DNA of 64,000 nt from Paenibacillus terrae (GTDB taxonomy: Bacteria; Bacillota; Bacilli; Paenibacillales; Paenibacillaceae), in contig NZ_PNXQ01000016.1 in assembly GCF_005217525.1 (NCBI RefSeq), positions 922,953 through 986,952 on the forward strand. Reading direction: 5' to 3'. A program made the translations under genes and the position numbers. Position 1 is the first letter of the stretch; each line of letters starts with the position of its first letter. This document shows, piece by piece, positions 53,419 through 62,341 of the stretch. The notes beneath the pieces were generated by a model. That model was not told where the DNA came from and made no database searches. It saw nothing but the letters and a program-made list of their open reading frames with translations.

Positions 53419-53508
53419 GACTTATGTCCCCCTTCATCCATCCTTTATTTGTATTGTAAAGCCTCAGCCACTGCAATTGCAAACCTTGCGTATGAAAAAT
53501 AACTTTCG

Positions 53509-53537
53509 TTTACAACCTATATCAATTTGGGTATATT
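53509..53537 (+). promoter_or_regulatory. Promoter of the Ca2+/H+ antiporter gene
   Basis: TTTACA (53509-53514), a 17-base gap and TATATT (53532-53537) form a good sigma-A promoter about 75 bases before the start. Confidence 0.7.
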
Positions 53538-53552
53538 AATTTAGAAAATCCA

Positions 53553-53596
53553 TACAAGTGACAGTATTCACCAAACTTGTACATATCCTTCGATAT
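53553..53596 (+). promoter_or_regulatory. Two stem-loops in the antiporter 5' UTR
   Basis: TACAAGT/ACTTGTA (53553-53559 with 53575-53581) and ATATC-CTTC-GATAT (53583-53596) lie between promoter and the GAGGTG site; the second touches the ribosome site, so it could influence translation. This is inference. Confidence 0.4.
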
Positions 53597-53610
53597 CGAG
53601 GTGTACTTCA

Positions 53611-54681
53611 TTGAAAAAATGGTTATCTCCCAGCTTGCTTATGGCGACCTTTGCCCTTAGCGCAGTCGCTCATTACGCCCATTGGAACGCGATCGTTCAA
53701 TTCGTCATTTGCGCAATCTCTGTCGTGTTCGTAGCCGGGTTTCTCGGCAGAGCGACCGAAAGTGTAGCACATTATGCAGGCCAACGTCTGGGCGGATTTT
53801 TGAATGCCACTTTCGGCAACGCAGCCGAACTGATCATCGCCATCTTTCTCGTAAAAGAAGGTCTTTACGATATGGTGAAGGCGAGTCTGACCGGATCGAT
53901 CATCGGCAATTTACTGCTTGTGCTGGGCGCAAGCCTGTTCGCCGGTGGGTTGAAATACAAAGTACAAAATTTTAATGTATCTCTGGCTGGCTTAAGCGGT
54001 TCACTGATGATTGTGGCTGTTATTGCTCTGTTTGTTCCGGCTGTATTTCTGAATACCCATGTCATTACGGATAGTGAATCGGATACGCTCAGTCTCATTG
54101 TTGCAGGCACACTGATTGTGGCATATATTGCGTGGCTTATTTTTTCCATGATTACACACAAAGACTATTTATCTGACGTAACTGAACAACAGGACGAAGA
54201 ACTGCCGCATGAGCACGCCCCTGTGTGGTCCAGAAACAAATCCATCACGTACCTGGTAATCGCTACCGTTATGGTCGCCTTTGTCAGCGAATGGCTTGTA
54301 GGAACACTGGAGATATTCACGACCCAGTTCGGACTCAGCGAATTGTTCGTGGGTGCATTCCTCGTTGCCATTATCGGTAACGCGGCTGAGCACAGCGCGG
54401 CCATTTTGCTGGCGATGAAAAACAAAATCGGCGCATCAGTCGAAATCGCAGTCGGCAGCAGTCTGCAAATTGCGCTATTCGTTGCACCTGTGCTGATTTT
54501 TGTCAGCTACTTCATGGGAAGTACGATGAATATCGTTTTCACCACGATTGAGCTGGTCGCCATCGCCGTGGCTGTATTTATCGCCAAGTCTATTACCCAA
54601 GATGGCTCAACCAACTGGTATGAGGGGTTGATGCTGCTGGTTGTGTATGTTCTGTTAGGCGTATCTTTCTTCCTCGTGTAA
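53611..54681 (+). CDS. cax: Calcium/proton antiporter (CaCA family, ChaA/YfkE-like)
   Basis: A membrane antiporter exporting Ca2+ against H+. The two pseudo-repeats each carry the ion-binding motif: LNATFGNAAELIIAIFLVKE in the first half and IIGNAAEHSAAILLAMKN in the second. An acidic stretch (EQQDEELPHEHA) separates the halves. About eleven helices in 356 residues. The start is TTG at 53611, seven bases after GAGGTG. With the P-type Ca2+-ATPase at 36878, this gives the window two distinct calcium exporters. Confidence 0.95.
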   Translation: MKKWLSPSLLMATFALSAVAHYAHWNAIVQFVICAISVVFVAGFLGRATESVAHYAGQRLGGFLNATFGNAAELIIAIFLVKEGLYDMVKASLTGSIIGNLLLVLGASLFAGGLKYKVQNFNVSLAGLSGSLMIVAVIALFVPAVFLNTHVITDSESDTLSLIVAGTLIVAYIAWLIFSMITHKDYLSDVTEQQDEELPHEHAPVWSRNKSITYLVIATVMVAFVSEWLVGTLEIFTTQFGLSELFVGAFLVAIIGNAAEHSAAILLAMKNKIGASVEIAVGSSLQIALFVAPVLIFVSYFMGSTMNIVFTTIELVAIAVAVFIAKSITQDGSTNWYEGLMLLVVYVLLGVSFFLV

Positions 54682-54757
54682 ACACCTTTCAAGGTTTTAA
54701 AATGTACACTAGGATGGTAGTGACCGCTTTTCGTTTTATTTGATCTTCTGATCACTG

Positions 54758-54815
54758 TTGCCCTTGAATTTTTTATGATGATATAACCCCATAATGAATT
54801 AAAATTCAAGGGCAA
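54758..54815. repeat. Perfect 15-base inverted repeat downstream of cax
   Basis: TTGCCCTTGAATTTT (54758-54772) and AAAATTCAAGGGCAA (54801-54815) pair completely around a 28-base loop, and TTAT/ATAA inside could add four more pairs. It lies in the gap between the convergent cax and ylaN genes. No T-run follows. A terminator or remnant of a small mobile element are both possible. Confidence 0.6.
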
Positions 54816-54918
54816 AGGTGAGCGCTTACGCTTCTCCAGATTCAGATGAACTGCTACGCTGCTGCTATCTCCTTTTTAAAAGACAGGTGATTCGTTCCCA
54901 TTGCATATGTAAGGCATC

Positions 54919-54949
54919 AAAAAAAGCATGCACTCAGACTCCGCATGCT
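54919..54949 (-). terminator. ylaN terminator
   Basis: AGCATGC/GCATGCT stem followed on the minus strand by seven T residues, 23 bases past the stop. Confidence 0.85.
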
Positions 54950-54971
54950 CTCATCAATTAAAACCGTCTTC

Positions 54972-55262
54972 CTAATTGGCCTTATTGTTCATGGCCTCAT
55001 ATAGAATAGCCAGGTTGCGTTCCAGCTCACTGACCAGCTGTTTACCTACCATTTCCGGAAGAAGGCCGGCGCGAACCGCAAAATCCACTTCCTTGGAAAA
55101 TCCGTACATCTGAGTATCCAGCACTTCCTCATAGAGAGGGCAGTAACGGGTTGCCAGATTCTCCATCTGTACTTCAATAAGCTTCTTTATTTTATCTGCA
55201 TCTTCCTGAAGCAGATTAATGGCCCTAATGTTCAATTGCTCCTGCAAATCAGATGAAGTCAT
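54972..55262 (-). CDS. ylaN: YlaN family protein
   Basis: A 96-residue protein of the DUF1507 family. [20 protein letters not shown] and [20 protein letters not shown] match B. subtilis YlaN, reported as essential under some conditions and as an iron-homeostasis factor that binds Fur. The ATG at 55262 follows AGGGGGG; an earlier start at 55286 has no site. It stands alone between two terminators. Confidence 0.93.
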   Translation of the reverse strand: MTSSDLQEQLNIRAINLLQEDADKIKKLIEVQMENLATRYCPLYEEVLDTQMYGFSKEVDFAVRAGLLPEMVGKQLVSELERNLAILYEAMNNKAN

Positions 55263-55348
55263 GGATTCTTCCCCCCTATGTCTCAATGTCGCACAAGACG
55301 TCCTAACGTTAATATTAGACCAAATTGCAGGCTAATACAAGAACCTGA

Positions 55349-55388
55349 CAAAAAAAGCATCCCTACAGTTACAGGTAGGGATGCTTTT
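55349..55388. terminator. Bidirectional terminator after the HPr-like gene
   Basis: AAAGCATCCCTA/TAGGGATGCTTT stem with T-runs on both strands, just past the HPr-like stop and upstream of ylaN. Confidence 0.85.
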
Positions 55389-55403
55389 GATCCAGGAATG
55401 CAG

Positions 55404-55646
55404 TCAGGAGGCTACCGATATGTGTAGCCCGTGCTTCTGAAACACTTCAGTGATCGCTTTCTTGGCTTCCTCCGCGTCAGGTCCGTGAACATGCAGCTCA
55501 TAGCTGTGGCTGCTGACCAATGTCGTAAACAAGCCAAGTATACTTTTCACATCAATATACTTATTCTCGGAATGAAGGACGATGGAAGAAGTAAACTTGC
55601 TCGCTGTCTGTGCAATTTCAACAATCGCCGCATTATTATTTGACAT
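55404..55646 (-). CDS. HPr-like protein lacking the catalytic histidine
   Basis: An 80-residue protein with the C-terminal three-quarters of an HPr fold: ASKFTSSIVLHSENKYIDVK, SILGLFTTLV, and a final helix EAKKAITEVFQKHGL. The regulatory serine equivalent to HPr Ser46 is kept (Ser35, in DVKSILGL). The first strand and the His15 loop are replaced by MSNNNAAIVEIAQ, with Asn near the His15 position, so PEP-dependent phosphotransfer is not possible. Functionally this recalls Crh, which has Gln15. The ATG at 55646 follows GCGAGGG. It is monocistronic. Confidence 0.85.
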   Translation of the reverse strand: MSNNNAAIVEIAQTASKFTSSIVLHSENKYIDVKSILGLFTTLVSSHSYELHVHGPDAEEAKKAITEVFQKHGLHISVAS

Positions 55647-55735
55647 AGAGATCCCTCGCTTTACTTGATTATCATGTATCATTACTCATCCATTATAATA
55701 CATTGAAATCGCTTTCTCAGCAAGGAGAGATATCG

Positions 55736-56851
55736 TTATTTCAAGTTCTCGGGATTTAACGGCTCCAACTCGGGCAGCACAAAAATGCCATCCTTGCGGA
55801 TCATAACATCGTCAAAATAAATTTCGCCGCCCCCATATTCCGGACGCTGAATCAAGACCAAATCCCAATGAATCGAAGAACGGTTGCCGTTGTCTGCTGT
55901 TTCATAGGCCTGACCCGGGGTGAAATGCAAGCTACCTGCGATTTTTTCGTCAAACAGAATATCCTTCATTGGATGCAAAATATACGGATTGAACCCAATC
56001 GCAAACTCGCCAATATAGCGTGCTCCCTCGTCGGAATCCAAAATGTCGTTCAGCCGCTTCGTATCATTACTCGTTGCTTCTACAATTTTACCATTCTCAA
56101 AGCGGAATTTTACATTTTCAAAGGTGATACCATTGTACAGCGTTTGTGCATTATAGCTAATGGTTCCGTTAACGGAATCTCGCACGGGTGCGCTATATAC
56201 TTCGCCATCCGGGATATTACATTGACCGGAGCATTTGATGGCGCCGATTTGCTTAATAGAGAAATTCAGATCTGTGCCCGGTCCGCTAATCCGCACCTTA
56301 TCCGTCCGGTTCATCAAGTCAGCCAGCGCGTCCTGCGCCTTATCCATTTTTGCATAATCCAGATTACACACATTGAAATAAAAATCTTCGAACGCCTCTG
56401 TGCTCGTATTCGCCAATTGCGCCATACTGTCATTCGGATAACGCAGCACTACCCATTTCGTATGCTTCACCCGCTGCTCGCTATGTACCGCATGCTGATA
56501 AATCGAATTATACAATTTCATCTTGTCTTCCGGCACGTCTGACAGATCATTGACATTTTCACCAGCGCGAATCCCGATGTAGCAATGCATTTGTTTCATC
56601 CGATTGAGGTCTATTTCAGCCCAGGTTTGCACCATTTCCTTTGTTGCATGACGAAGCATGGCACTCTGTACCTTACGATCCGTGAGCTGAACGAAAACGT
56701 TACCCCCTTTTTTGCCTACCTCATGAATAATGGCGTTAAGCAGGTCCCGCTCCGTACCGATCATTTCAACCAGCACGTTCTCACCCGGCTGTACCTCAAC
56801 AGAGTAGCCTACCAGGTTTTCTGCCAGCTTTAGTATTCTGGGATCTTTCAT
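55736..56851 (-). CDS. M29 family aminopeptidase (AmpS-like)
   Basis: A two-metal aminopeptidase of the thermophilic M29 family. KLAENLVGYSVEVQPGENVL opens the protein, the metal-site GNRSSIHWDLVL motif with His and Asp is near residue 335, and IYFDDVMIRKDGIFV closes it. The length is 371 residues from the ATG at 56851, seven bases after AAGGAGAG; an in-frame start at 56890 lacks a site. It follows the lipoprotein gene upstream at some 75 bases on the same strand. Confidence 0.92.
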   Translation of the reverse strand: MKDPRILKLAENLVGYSVEVQPGENVLVEMIGTERDLLNAIIHEVGKKGGNVFVQLTDRKVQSAMLRHATKEMVQTWAEIDLNRMKQMHCYIGIRAGENVNDLSDVPEDKMKLYNSIYQHAVHSEQRVKHTKWVVLRYPNDSMAQLANTSTEAFEDFYFNVCNLDYAKMDKAQDALADLMNRTDKVRISGPGTDLNFSIKQIGAIKCSGQCNIPDGEVYSAPVRDSVNGTISYNAQTLYNGITFENVKFRFENGKIVEATSNDTKRLNDILDSDEGARYIGEFAIGFNPYILHPMKDILFDEKIAGSLHFTPGQAYETADNGNRSSIHWDLVLIQRPEYGGGEIYFDDVMIRKDGIFVLPELEPLNPENLK

Positions 56852-56927
56852 TTGTTGTCTCTCCTTCTCTAGATCGTTCTTTTTGAACAACGGTTAATTC
56901 GAAGTCCATTGTATCATGCCCGTCCTG

Positions 56928-57779
56928 TTACTTGTAGCCCTCAAAAGCAACTCTGGTAATCAGAGCTTCCTCATGCCCCTCTCCATTTGCCTTCTGATGC
57001 GCAATTTTGCATTCCGACGACAACTTCAGAGGCAAGCCTGTTTGGCGGTCTATCGTCAGATGATACACAGCCTGCACCTCAGAATGCTCTAATTGGCTAC
57101 TCATATCCTCACGACTCTGTGCCCATATTCGATTCAGTTTTTGCTGCACCTCTTGATTCTTCCCGTTCTGCTTCATGTGTGCTTGCAGGAGTTGAGGGTT
57201 TATGGCATCCATTTCTTTCATTAAACGCTCTTTCAACCATCGCTTGGCCGAGGACGATTCTGGCTCAATCCTCACTACCCAGGTTCCCCGCGCTGCCCCA
57301 GCCTCCATACGAATGGTCTTATTCAGTGCATTCAGTTCCTCCATCTCCTGAATGGGATTAAAACGATTTAACATCCCTACTCCATTCATAGCTATACGAC
57401 CAGGCGTCACCGCAATCCATTTCCCATCCATACGAAGAAAACGCTCCTTTGTTACCCGATCCCCGGATACGCCCTGTTCGAGTGCAGCATAGCCTGACTG
57501 TTTGTTAAAAGCCGCCACAGAACCCCAATGCATGGTCAATTCATCATGATTGCTTACTTTACCATGATATGCAAATTGTTTGTTCATCAGCAATCCGTTT
57601 TTGGTTATGACACCAGCCTGTCCTTTGAACGTTAACATTTCTTTGCCCGCTATTCCTGCAACGGCTCTTTTAAAAATCTGCTCCGGCGCATTTTGCTGTT
57701 CTGTCAGTGTGCATCCACTCAACGAGTACATCACGAGCAACATACAAACTAGCATAACCCATGCTCTTTTCCAACGCAT
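56928..57779 (-). CDS. Lipoprotein of unknown function
   Basis: A 283-residue lipoprotein: a basic start, a hydrophobic core and lipobox LSGC at about residue 23. The mature part resembles outer-leaflet lipoproteins with a LolA/LppX-like beta-sheet fold (QIFKRAVAGIAGKEMLTFKG, VYHLTIDRQTGLPLKLSSEC), where a half-barrel binds a hydrophobic ligand or reports on unfolded envelope; this is only a pattern impression. The ribosome site (GGCGGATG) is weak. No catalytic motif is seen. Confidence 0.78.
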   Translation of the reverse strand: MRWKRAWVMLVCMLLVMYSLSGCTLTEQQNAPEQIFKRAVAGIAGKEMLTFKGQAGVITKNGLLMNKQFAYHGKVSNHDELTMHWGSVAAFNKQSGYAALEQGVSGDRVTKERFLRMDGKWIAVTPGRIAMNGVGMLNRFNPIQEMEELNALNKTIRMEAGAARGTWVVRIEPESSSAKRWLKERLMKEMDAINPQLLQAHMKQNGKNQEVQQKLNRIWAQSREDMSSQLEHSEVQAVYHLTIDRQTGLPLKLSSECKIAHQKANGEGHEEALITRVAFEGYK

Positions 57780-57961
57780 CCAATCATCCGCCCATCATGT
57801 CCTGATATAACCATTGCCCAGTAAGCAAGGGGTCGCTCTTCAGGAAAACTACGTTACTTGTACTTATCCATTCTAGTGCCGCTTATGCGACTCAGATGTC
57901 TAGATTTATTATCTTTATATCTACAATTAGGGTTTCCTGTATACAAAAGGTTATGCACAGT

Positions 57962-57995
57962 AAAAAAAGAGAATATTCCATTAGGAACATTCTCT
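57962..57995 (-). terminator. Terminator overlapping the diguanylate cyclase stop
   Basis: AGAGAATATTCC-ATTA-GGAACATTCTCT with one mismatch, followed on the minus strand by seven T residues. The stem includes the stop codon region at 57994. Confidence 0.8.
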
Positions 57996-59979
57996 ATGAA
58001 TTACTGACATGATCAATAACAACCCGGTTGCGCCCTTCATTTTTCGCCTCATACAGAGCCATATCCGCCCTGTAAAATAAAGATTCGATACTAATCTGCT
58101 CATCCAGCCAATTCCATTCGGCAATTCCGCAGGAGACGGTCACCTGTGGCTGGGTCTCATGTTGTACGCGATAACGAATTTTTTCCGCATATTCCAACGC
58201 CTGTTGCACCCCAAGCTGCGGCAAATAGATCGCCAGTTCCTCGCCGCCCCATCTAGCACATACATCCTCGCTGCGAGTCGCCGAACGAACAATATCGCTG
58301 ACGCTTTTCAATATCTGGTCACCTGTCTGATGCCCGTATGTATCATTCACCTGTTTGAACTGATCAATGTCCACCAGAATGAGAGATCCGCAAAAATCTT
58401 TCTCCTGATGCCTCTGAATTACTTTGTCCACATAATGACGTACATACAACCCCGTTAACATGTCCATATTGGCCAGACGCCGTACCTCAGCATGCAGCAT
58501 GGCATTTGTTACAGCCAAAGCGATATGGGGAGCCAGCATTTGCAGCATTTTGTAGTTATCGTACGAAAAAAAGTGAGGGAGCTTACTGGACAATAAAATA
58601 GCCCCTCTCGGCGTACCGCTGGTCTTCATAGGTACCGCCATCAAAGAATGGGAGTCGGTCATATCCATAAAATCGGAGGATACCTTCCCTTCCTTTCTGT
58701 AATCTGACACGATGACCGGCTCTCCTGTTCTGCGTATCAGCCCTGCAAACCCATCCTCACCAGAGTAACTGTGCAGCCTCAAACTTTCTACGTTGCTTGA
58801 TGTGACCTTAAAGCAATTTTCCTCCTGATCGAGTTGCACAATACAGCAAAAGTCAGCCAAGAACATTTTCAATAATTCCTGCACAGCAAACTCGAATATT
58901 TCATTCAGCTTAAGGCTTTGATTCAAGCGCTGAACGAGTTCATTAATGAGGCGCAACTCATGGATGAGCACATTGGATTGCTCCAGCAGCTTTGCATTTT
59001 CAAATGCGGTGCCAGCTGTGTCTGCCATCATGGCGATCAGCTCCACATCCACTTTCTTCATGCTTTTGGCACCGGATGGAAGAATCATATGAAATACACC
59101 ATATACTCCTTGCTTGCCACGTAAAGGAATGCCGATTTCGGTCATTTCTCCTTCCGTGCCTACAGGCTCATTTACAGCCATTTGACCTTTCATAAATGCA
59201 CGCACACATACATCCTCGTCCCGCTCGTGCAACAACAAAGGTTTGACCTGTGGATTACGACTATGCCGATCCTGGCTCATATATAACGTGATATCCACAT
59301 GCGGAAACAAGTAAGCTATGCTGCCAAATACCTCGTCCAGCACGCCTTCAACATCAATCTTGTCATGCATCCGCTTTACAATCTGAAATAAAATAGAGCG
59401 TCGCCTGCCTTCGCGGTCGCTCCGGTTCTTCATCCCGAGGATATCTTCCATAAATATATACTCAAATTTCGTATAAAAGCAGGATCTAAAATGCAAAGCT
59501 GCTGGCAATAATGCATCCTGCTCGGAAACAGAATGTTGAGCAGACAGTGTAAAACGAAGAGCAGCAAAAGCCTCATCCTTATGATGGCGGCAAAATAGAG
59601 GAACCATGTACACAAATGCAAGGCTTCCGTCCCGAAGCTTGCGTTGGCTTATTTCCATTTCTCCAGACAAGCTGCAACGTTCGACCAGCTCCAAATCCTC
59701 GTCATCATCCTCTTCCCTACCTGCAACCCGAACACCTGTAAAATTAAAAACAGCGGTATGTTCTTCATTAACCCATGATATGCCATTGCTCTGCTGCAAC
59801 CAGTCTCGATATCCTTGGACAAGAAGCTGATTAATATAGGGGAAATCAAATGGTGTCATATCCATGTTTTGGAGCCAGGCAAAAGACGTATATCCTTTAT
59901 CATCAAACAGCGGGGCACAGCTAGCCTGGGCTGTTTTACCGTCAAGCGTTTGCTGATCCGTTGTTGAAAAGTCCGACAT
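57994..59979 (-). CDS. GAF-GAF-GGDEF diguanylate cyclase
   Basis: A cytosolic 661-residue signalling protein that should make cyclic di-GMP. An N-terminal region (1-~190) of unknown fold is followed by two GAF domains (about 200-335 and 345-490; the second has CCIVQLDQEENCFKVTSSN). The C-terminal GGDEF domain contains RWGGEELAIYLP, an active GG(D/E)EF variant, and an RSED inhibitory-site motif five residues before it, so feedback inhibition by c-di-GMP is expected. AAGGAG precedes the ATG. No phosphodiesterase EAL domain is seen. Confidence 0.93.
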   Translation of the reverse strand: MSDFSTTDQQTLDGKTAQASCAPLFDDKGYTSFAWLQNMDMTPFDFPYINQLLVQGYRDWLQQSNGISWVNEEHTAVFNFTGVRVAGREEDDDEDLELVERCSLSGEMEISQRKLRDGSLAFVYMVPLFCRHHKDEAFAALRFTLSAQHSVSEQDALLPAALHFRSCFYTKFEYIFMEDILGMKNRSDREGRRRSILFQIVKRMHDKIDVEGVLDEVFGSIAYLFPHVDITLYMSQDRHSRNPQVKPLLLHERDEDVCVRAFMKGQMAVNEPVGTEGEMTEIGIPLRGKQGVYGVFHMILPSGAKSMKKVDVELIAMMADTAGTAFENAKLLEQSNVLIHELRLINELVQRLNQSLKLNEIFEFAVQELLKMFLADFCCIVQLDQEENCFKVTSSNVESLRLHSYSGEDGFAGLIRRTGEPVIVSDYRKEGKVSSDFMDMTDSHSLMAVPMKTSGTPRGAILLSSKLPHFFSYDNYKMLQMLAPHIALAVTNAMLHAEVRRLANMDMLTGLYVRHYVDKVIQRHQEKDFCGSLILVDIDQFKQVNDTYGHQTGDQILKSVSDIVRSATRSEDVCARWGGEELAIYLPQLGVQQALEYAEKIRYRVQHETQPQVTVSCGIAEWNWLDEQISIESLFYRADMALYEAKNEGRNRVVIDHVSNS

Positions 59980-60167
59980 ATTAAGGGCGCTCCTTCACAG
60001 CAAAATTAGCTGTACCAAGACAGCGGCTATACACCACTATAGCTTATGATATGATCTATTTTACTCTTAACTTCAGAAATATGCATCCATTTTTCAGAAA
60101 TTCGTCCCACTTTTTTAGTTCTAAAGCCCTATCGACAAATTCTGACGTTTTCACTCTTTTTCTCTTC

Positions 60168-60202
60168 TTGACATTGACCCACTATTACATATAGTATATA
60201 TT
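60168..60202 (+). promoter_or_regulatory. rpsD promoter
   Basis: TTGACC (60174-60179), 17 bases, TATATT (60197-60202); an overlapping TTGACA (60168-60173) with TAGTAT (60192) 18 bases on gives a second register. Confidence 0.75.
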
Positions 60203-60416
60203 AATGAAAAAGACTGTACGGCAGAACTATCTACTGTGCGGATCTTAAATTTTGGGCGTAACAGTTTGTGTCACCCTCATCTTATTTGTTGCTGACAGGA
60301 CAGCGGCTGAACTTTTCTGTCAGTAGTGCGCATCACCTTGATAGGTAGCGCCGAACAAATTGGAGCGCAAAGAGAGCCCCAACTCAAATTTTAATTATGA
60401 AGGAGTTAACTCTATA
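60203..60416 (+). promoter_or_regulatory. rpsD 5' leader, probable S4 autoregulatory RNA
   Basis: About 210 untranslated bases separate promoter and ATG. Complementary pieces include GCTGACAGGACAGC, CTGTCAG in both orientations (60291 and 60320 regions) and GGAGCGC/GCGCC-type stems near 60346-60372. In Firmicutes rpsD is controlled by S4 binding to a pseudoknotted leader of this size, so this is probably that element; the fold was not computed. Confidence 0.6.
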
Positions 60417-61016
60417 ATGGCACGTTACACTGGTCCTAAATTTAAATTGAGCCGTCGTCTGGGGATTTCCCTGAGCGGCACAGGTAAAGAATTGAAACGC
60501 CCTTTCCCTCCGGGACAACATGGTGCAAACCAACGGAGAAAAATCAGCAACTACGGTATGCAGCTTCAAGAAAAACAAAAGCTGCGTCACATGTACGGCT
60601 TGGGTGAAAAACAATTCCGCACTCTGTTCAACAAAGCTCAACACATGCACGGTATCGCTGGTGAGAACTTCATGTTCTTGCTGGAAAGCCGCCTGGACAA
60701 CCTCGTGTTCCGTCTTGGCTTTGCTAACTCCCGTGCAGGCGCACGTCAATTGGTAGCACACGGTCACGTTACTGTGAACGGTAAAAAAGTTGACATCGCT
60801 TCTTACCAAGTAAGCCTGGGCGACGTGATCGGTCTTCGTGAAAGAAGTCGTTCCCTGTCTTCCATCAAAGAAGCTTTGGAAAACCGCAACCACTTGGCAG
60901 CTTACTTGGAGTACAATGATGCAGCTCTGGAAGGCAAATACATCCGTTTGCCTGAGCGTGGCGAATTGTCCCAAGATATCGATGAAAAACAAATCGTCGA
61001 ATTCTACAACCGCTAA
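60417..61016 (+). CDS. rpsD: 30S ribosomal protein S4
   Basis: A primary 16S rRNA-binding protein and translational repressor of its own gene. [20 protein letters not shown] opens it and the S4 RNA-binding domain has [20 protein letters not shown] and [11 protein letters not shown]. It is 199 residues, the zinc-free form with no cysteines in the N-terminal region. The ATG at 60417 follows AAGGAG; an upstream in-frame ATG at 60360 is in the leader. As in B. subtilis the gene stands alone, apart from the alpha operon, with its own terminator. Confidence 0.98.
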   Translation: MARYTGPKFKLSRRLGISLSGTGKELKRPFPPGQHGANQRRKISNYGMQLQEKQKLRHMYGLGEKQFRTLFNKAQHMHGIAGENFMFLLESRLDNLVFRLGFANSRAGARQLVAHGHVTVNGKKVDIASYQVSLGDVIGLRERSRSLSSIKEALENRNHLAAYLEYNDAALEGKYIRLPERGELSQDIDEKQIVEFYNR

Positions 61017-61033
61017 TCCTTGTGATAGCACCG

Positions 61034-61068
61034 AAAAGCACCCGAACGAGGTTCGGGTGCTTTTTTTT
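61034..61068 (+). terminator. rpsD terminator
   Basis: A perfect ten-base stem GCACCCGAAC-GAG-GTTCGGGTGC followed by eight T residues. Confidence 0.95.
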
Positions 61069-61098
61069 GTGTTACTGTTGCGTGAAGCTTGCAACATT

Positions 61099-61965
61099 TT
61101 ATTCGATCGGTATATATACCTTAATATCCAAATCTGGAAAGGAAGAATTCATCACATCGGTGATTTCAAAATCCGGTCCTTCCCTACGCTCAAAATTAGA
61201 GTTGGGAAGCCATGTGCCGTAGATATAGTTTCGTACATCCTGAACCCGGCCATTCGGACCTGAAGCGTTAAATTCGGCATACCTTCCTGATGGAATCTCC
61301 ATATAGATGAAGCCCTTTGCCAAATCCTCCGCTTCTCCCTCAACTTCCTCGCCAATCACGAACGAAAATTCACCATTATCTTGAAAATAGCAAGCAATAC
61401 CGTACGACATCCCCGGTGCAATTTTGTTCGGAATGCGCATAAAATGCTCATTCCTTCCAAAGTGATCATAAAATCCTGGAATCTCATTATAATGCTGCTC
61501 ATGATTCAGGTTTGTTTTGTATTCATACCCTATAATCTTAATCGTATCGAGTTGCAACATCACCGGCTTATTCACATCCAAATCCCCTTTGGTGTTCTTT
61601 TGATAATCCAGAAAATTGATCTTGTGTTGTGGAGAAATATCTATATCACCGTTCCGGTATCTCCCCGGGGTGACACCAAAACTTTTTTCAAAAGCACGTG
61701 TAAACGCTTCTTGCGAACTGTACTGGTATTCAAGAGCAATATCTAATACCTTTTGATTAGACTGTTTCAGCCCTACAGCCGCCTCCGATAATCTTCTCTT
61801 CCTTATATACTGTTGAACCGTAAAGCCAGAAATCGCCTGAAAAAGCCGCTGAAAATGAAAGGCTGAAAAGCAAGCTTGCGAAGCAATTTCAGTAATTTTC
61901 AACTCCTCCCGAAGATTCATTTCAATAAACTCAATCGCACACTGTATTCTTTTAAAGTAGTCCAT
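61099..61965 (-). CDS. AraC family regulator with GyrI-like effector domain
   Basis: The N-terminal 110 residues form a double HTH (IEFIEMNLREELKITEIASQ and VLDIALEYQYSSQEAFTRAF, ending FGVTPGRYR). Residues ~130-288 form a GyrI-like/SOUL-related small-molecule binding domain (VMLQLDTIKIIGYEYKTNLN, FSFVIGEEVEG, SGRYAEFNASGP, FERREGPDFEITD). The ATG at 61965 follows GGGGAAGG; earlier starts to 62058 lack a site. Proteins of this architecture often control drug exporters, but no exporter lies nearby. Confidence 0.92.
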   Translation of the reverse strand: MDYFKRIQCAIEFIEMNLREELKITEIASQACFSAFHFQRLFQAISGFTVQQYIRKRRLSEAAVGLKQSNQKVLDIALEYQYSSQEAFTRAFEKSFGVTPGRYRNGDIDISPQHKINFLDYQKNTKGDLDVNKPVMLQLDTIKIIGYEYKTNLNHEQHYNEIPGFYDHFGRNEHFMRIPNKIAPGMSYGIACYFQDNGEFSFVIGEEVEGEAEDLAKGFIYMEIPSGRYAEFNASGPNGRVQDVRNYIYGTWLPNSNFERREGPDFEITDVMNSSFPDLDIKVYIPIE

Positions 61966-62341
61966 ACGATCCTTCCCCTTACTCGTTATGGTTTGGACGT
62001 TCATCCGCCAAGCGAATTTAATAAGACTTCGTAATCCATTATGTACATTCCTGCACATGCTTGTTTGATCATTTGTGCTAAGTTTACCACGGATTTTTAT
62101 TCCAATGGAGGTTGTAAAAAAGCGTTTGCCGTTGCAACAGTGATCGGAAGTTCAGCTCTCTGCACAACGTGTTTCCACCTTCTATTGAAGTCTTTCTCTG
62201 CTTTTCACGCAATTCACTTTGACCTGTTTATAACATACCGCTTTTATGAAGTGACGACACCAAAAGACAGGCTTTTTAGCATATGGGTTCATTTTGTAAT
62301 TTTATGCTATAATAATGGCTGTTATAAAGGAGGAAGACTTA
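61966..62341. promoter_or_regulatory. Divergent region between AraC regulator and second PBP gene
   Basis: No gene was seen in these 376 bases. An extended -10 promoter, TGC-TATAAT (TATAAT at 62308-62313), faces the PBP gene and is followed by AAAGGAGG. No -35 box of good quality precedes it. Confidence 0.5.

Noticed and set aside
60384..61097. Minus-strand open frame of 237 codons across rpsD
   Set aside because: It is the shadow of the highly codon-biased S4 gene and includes its terminator.
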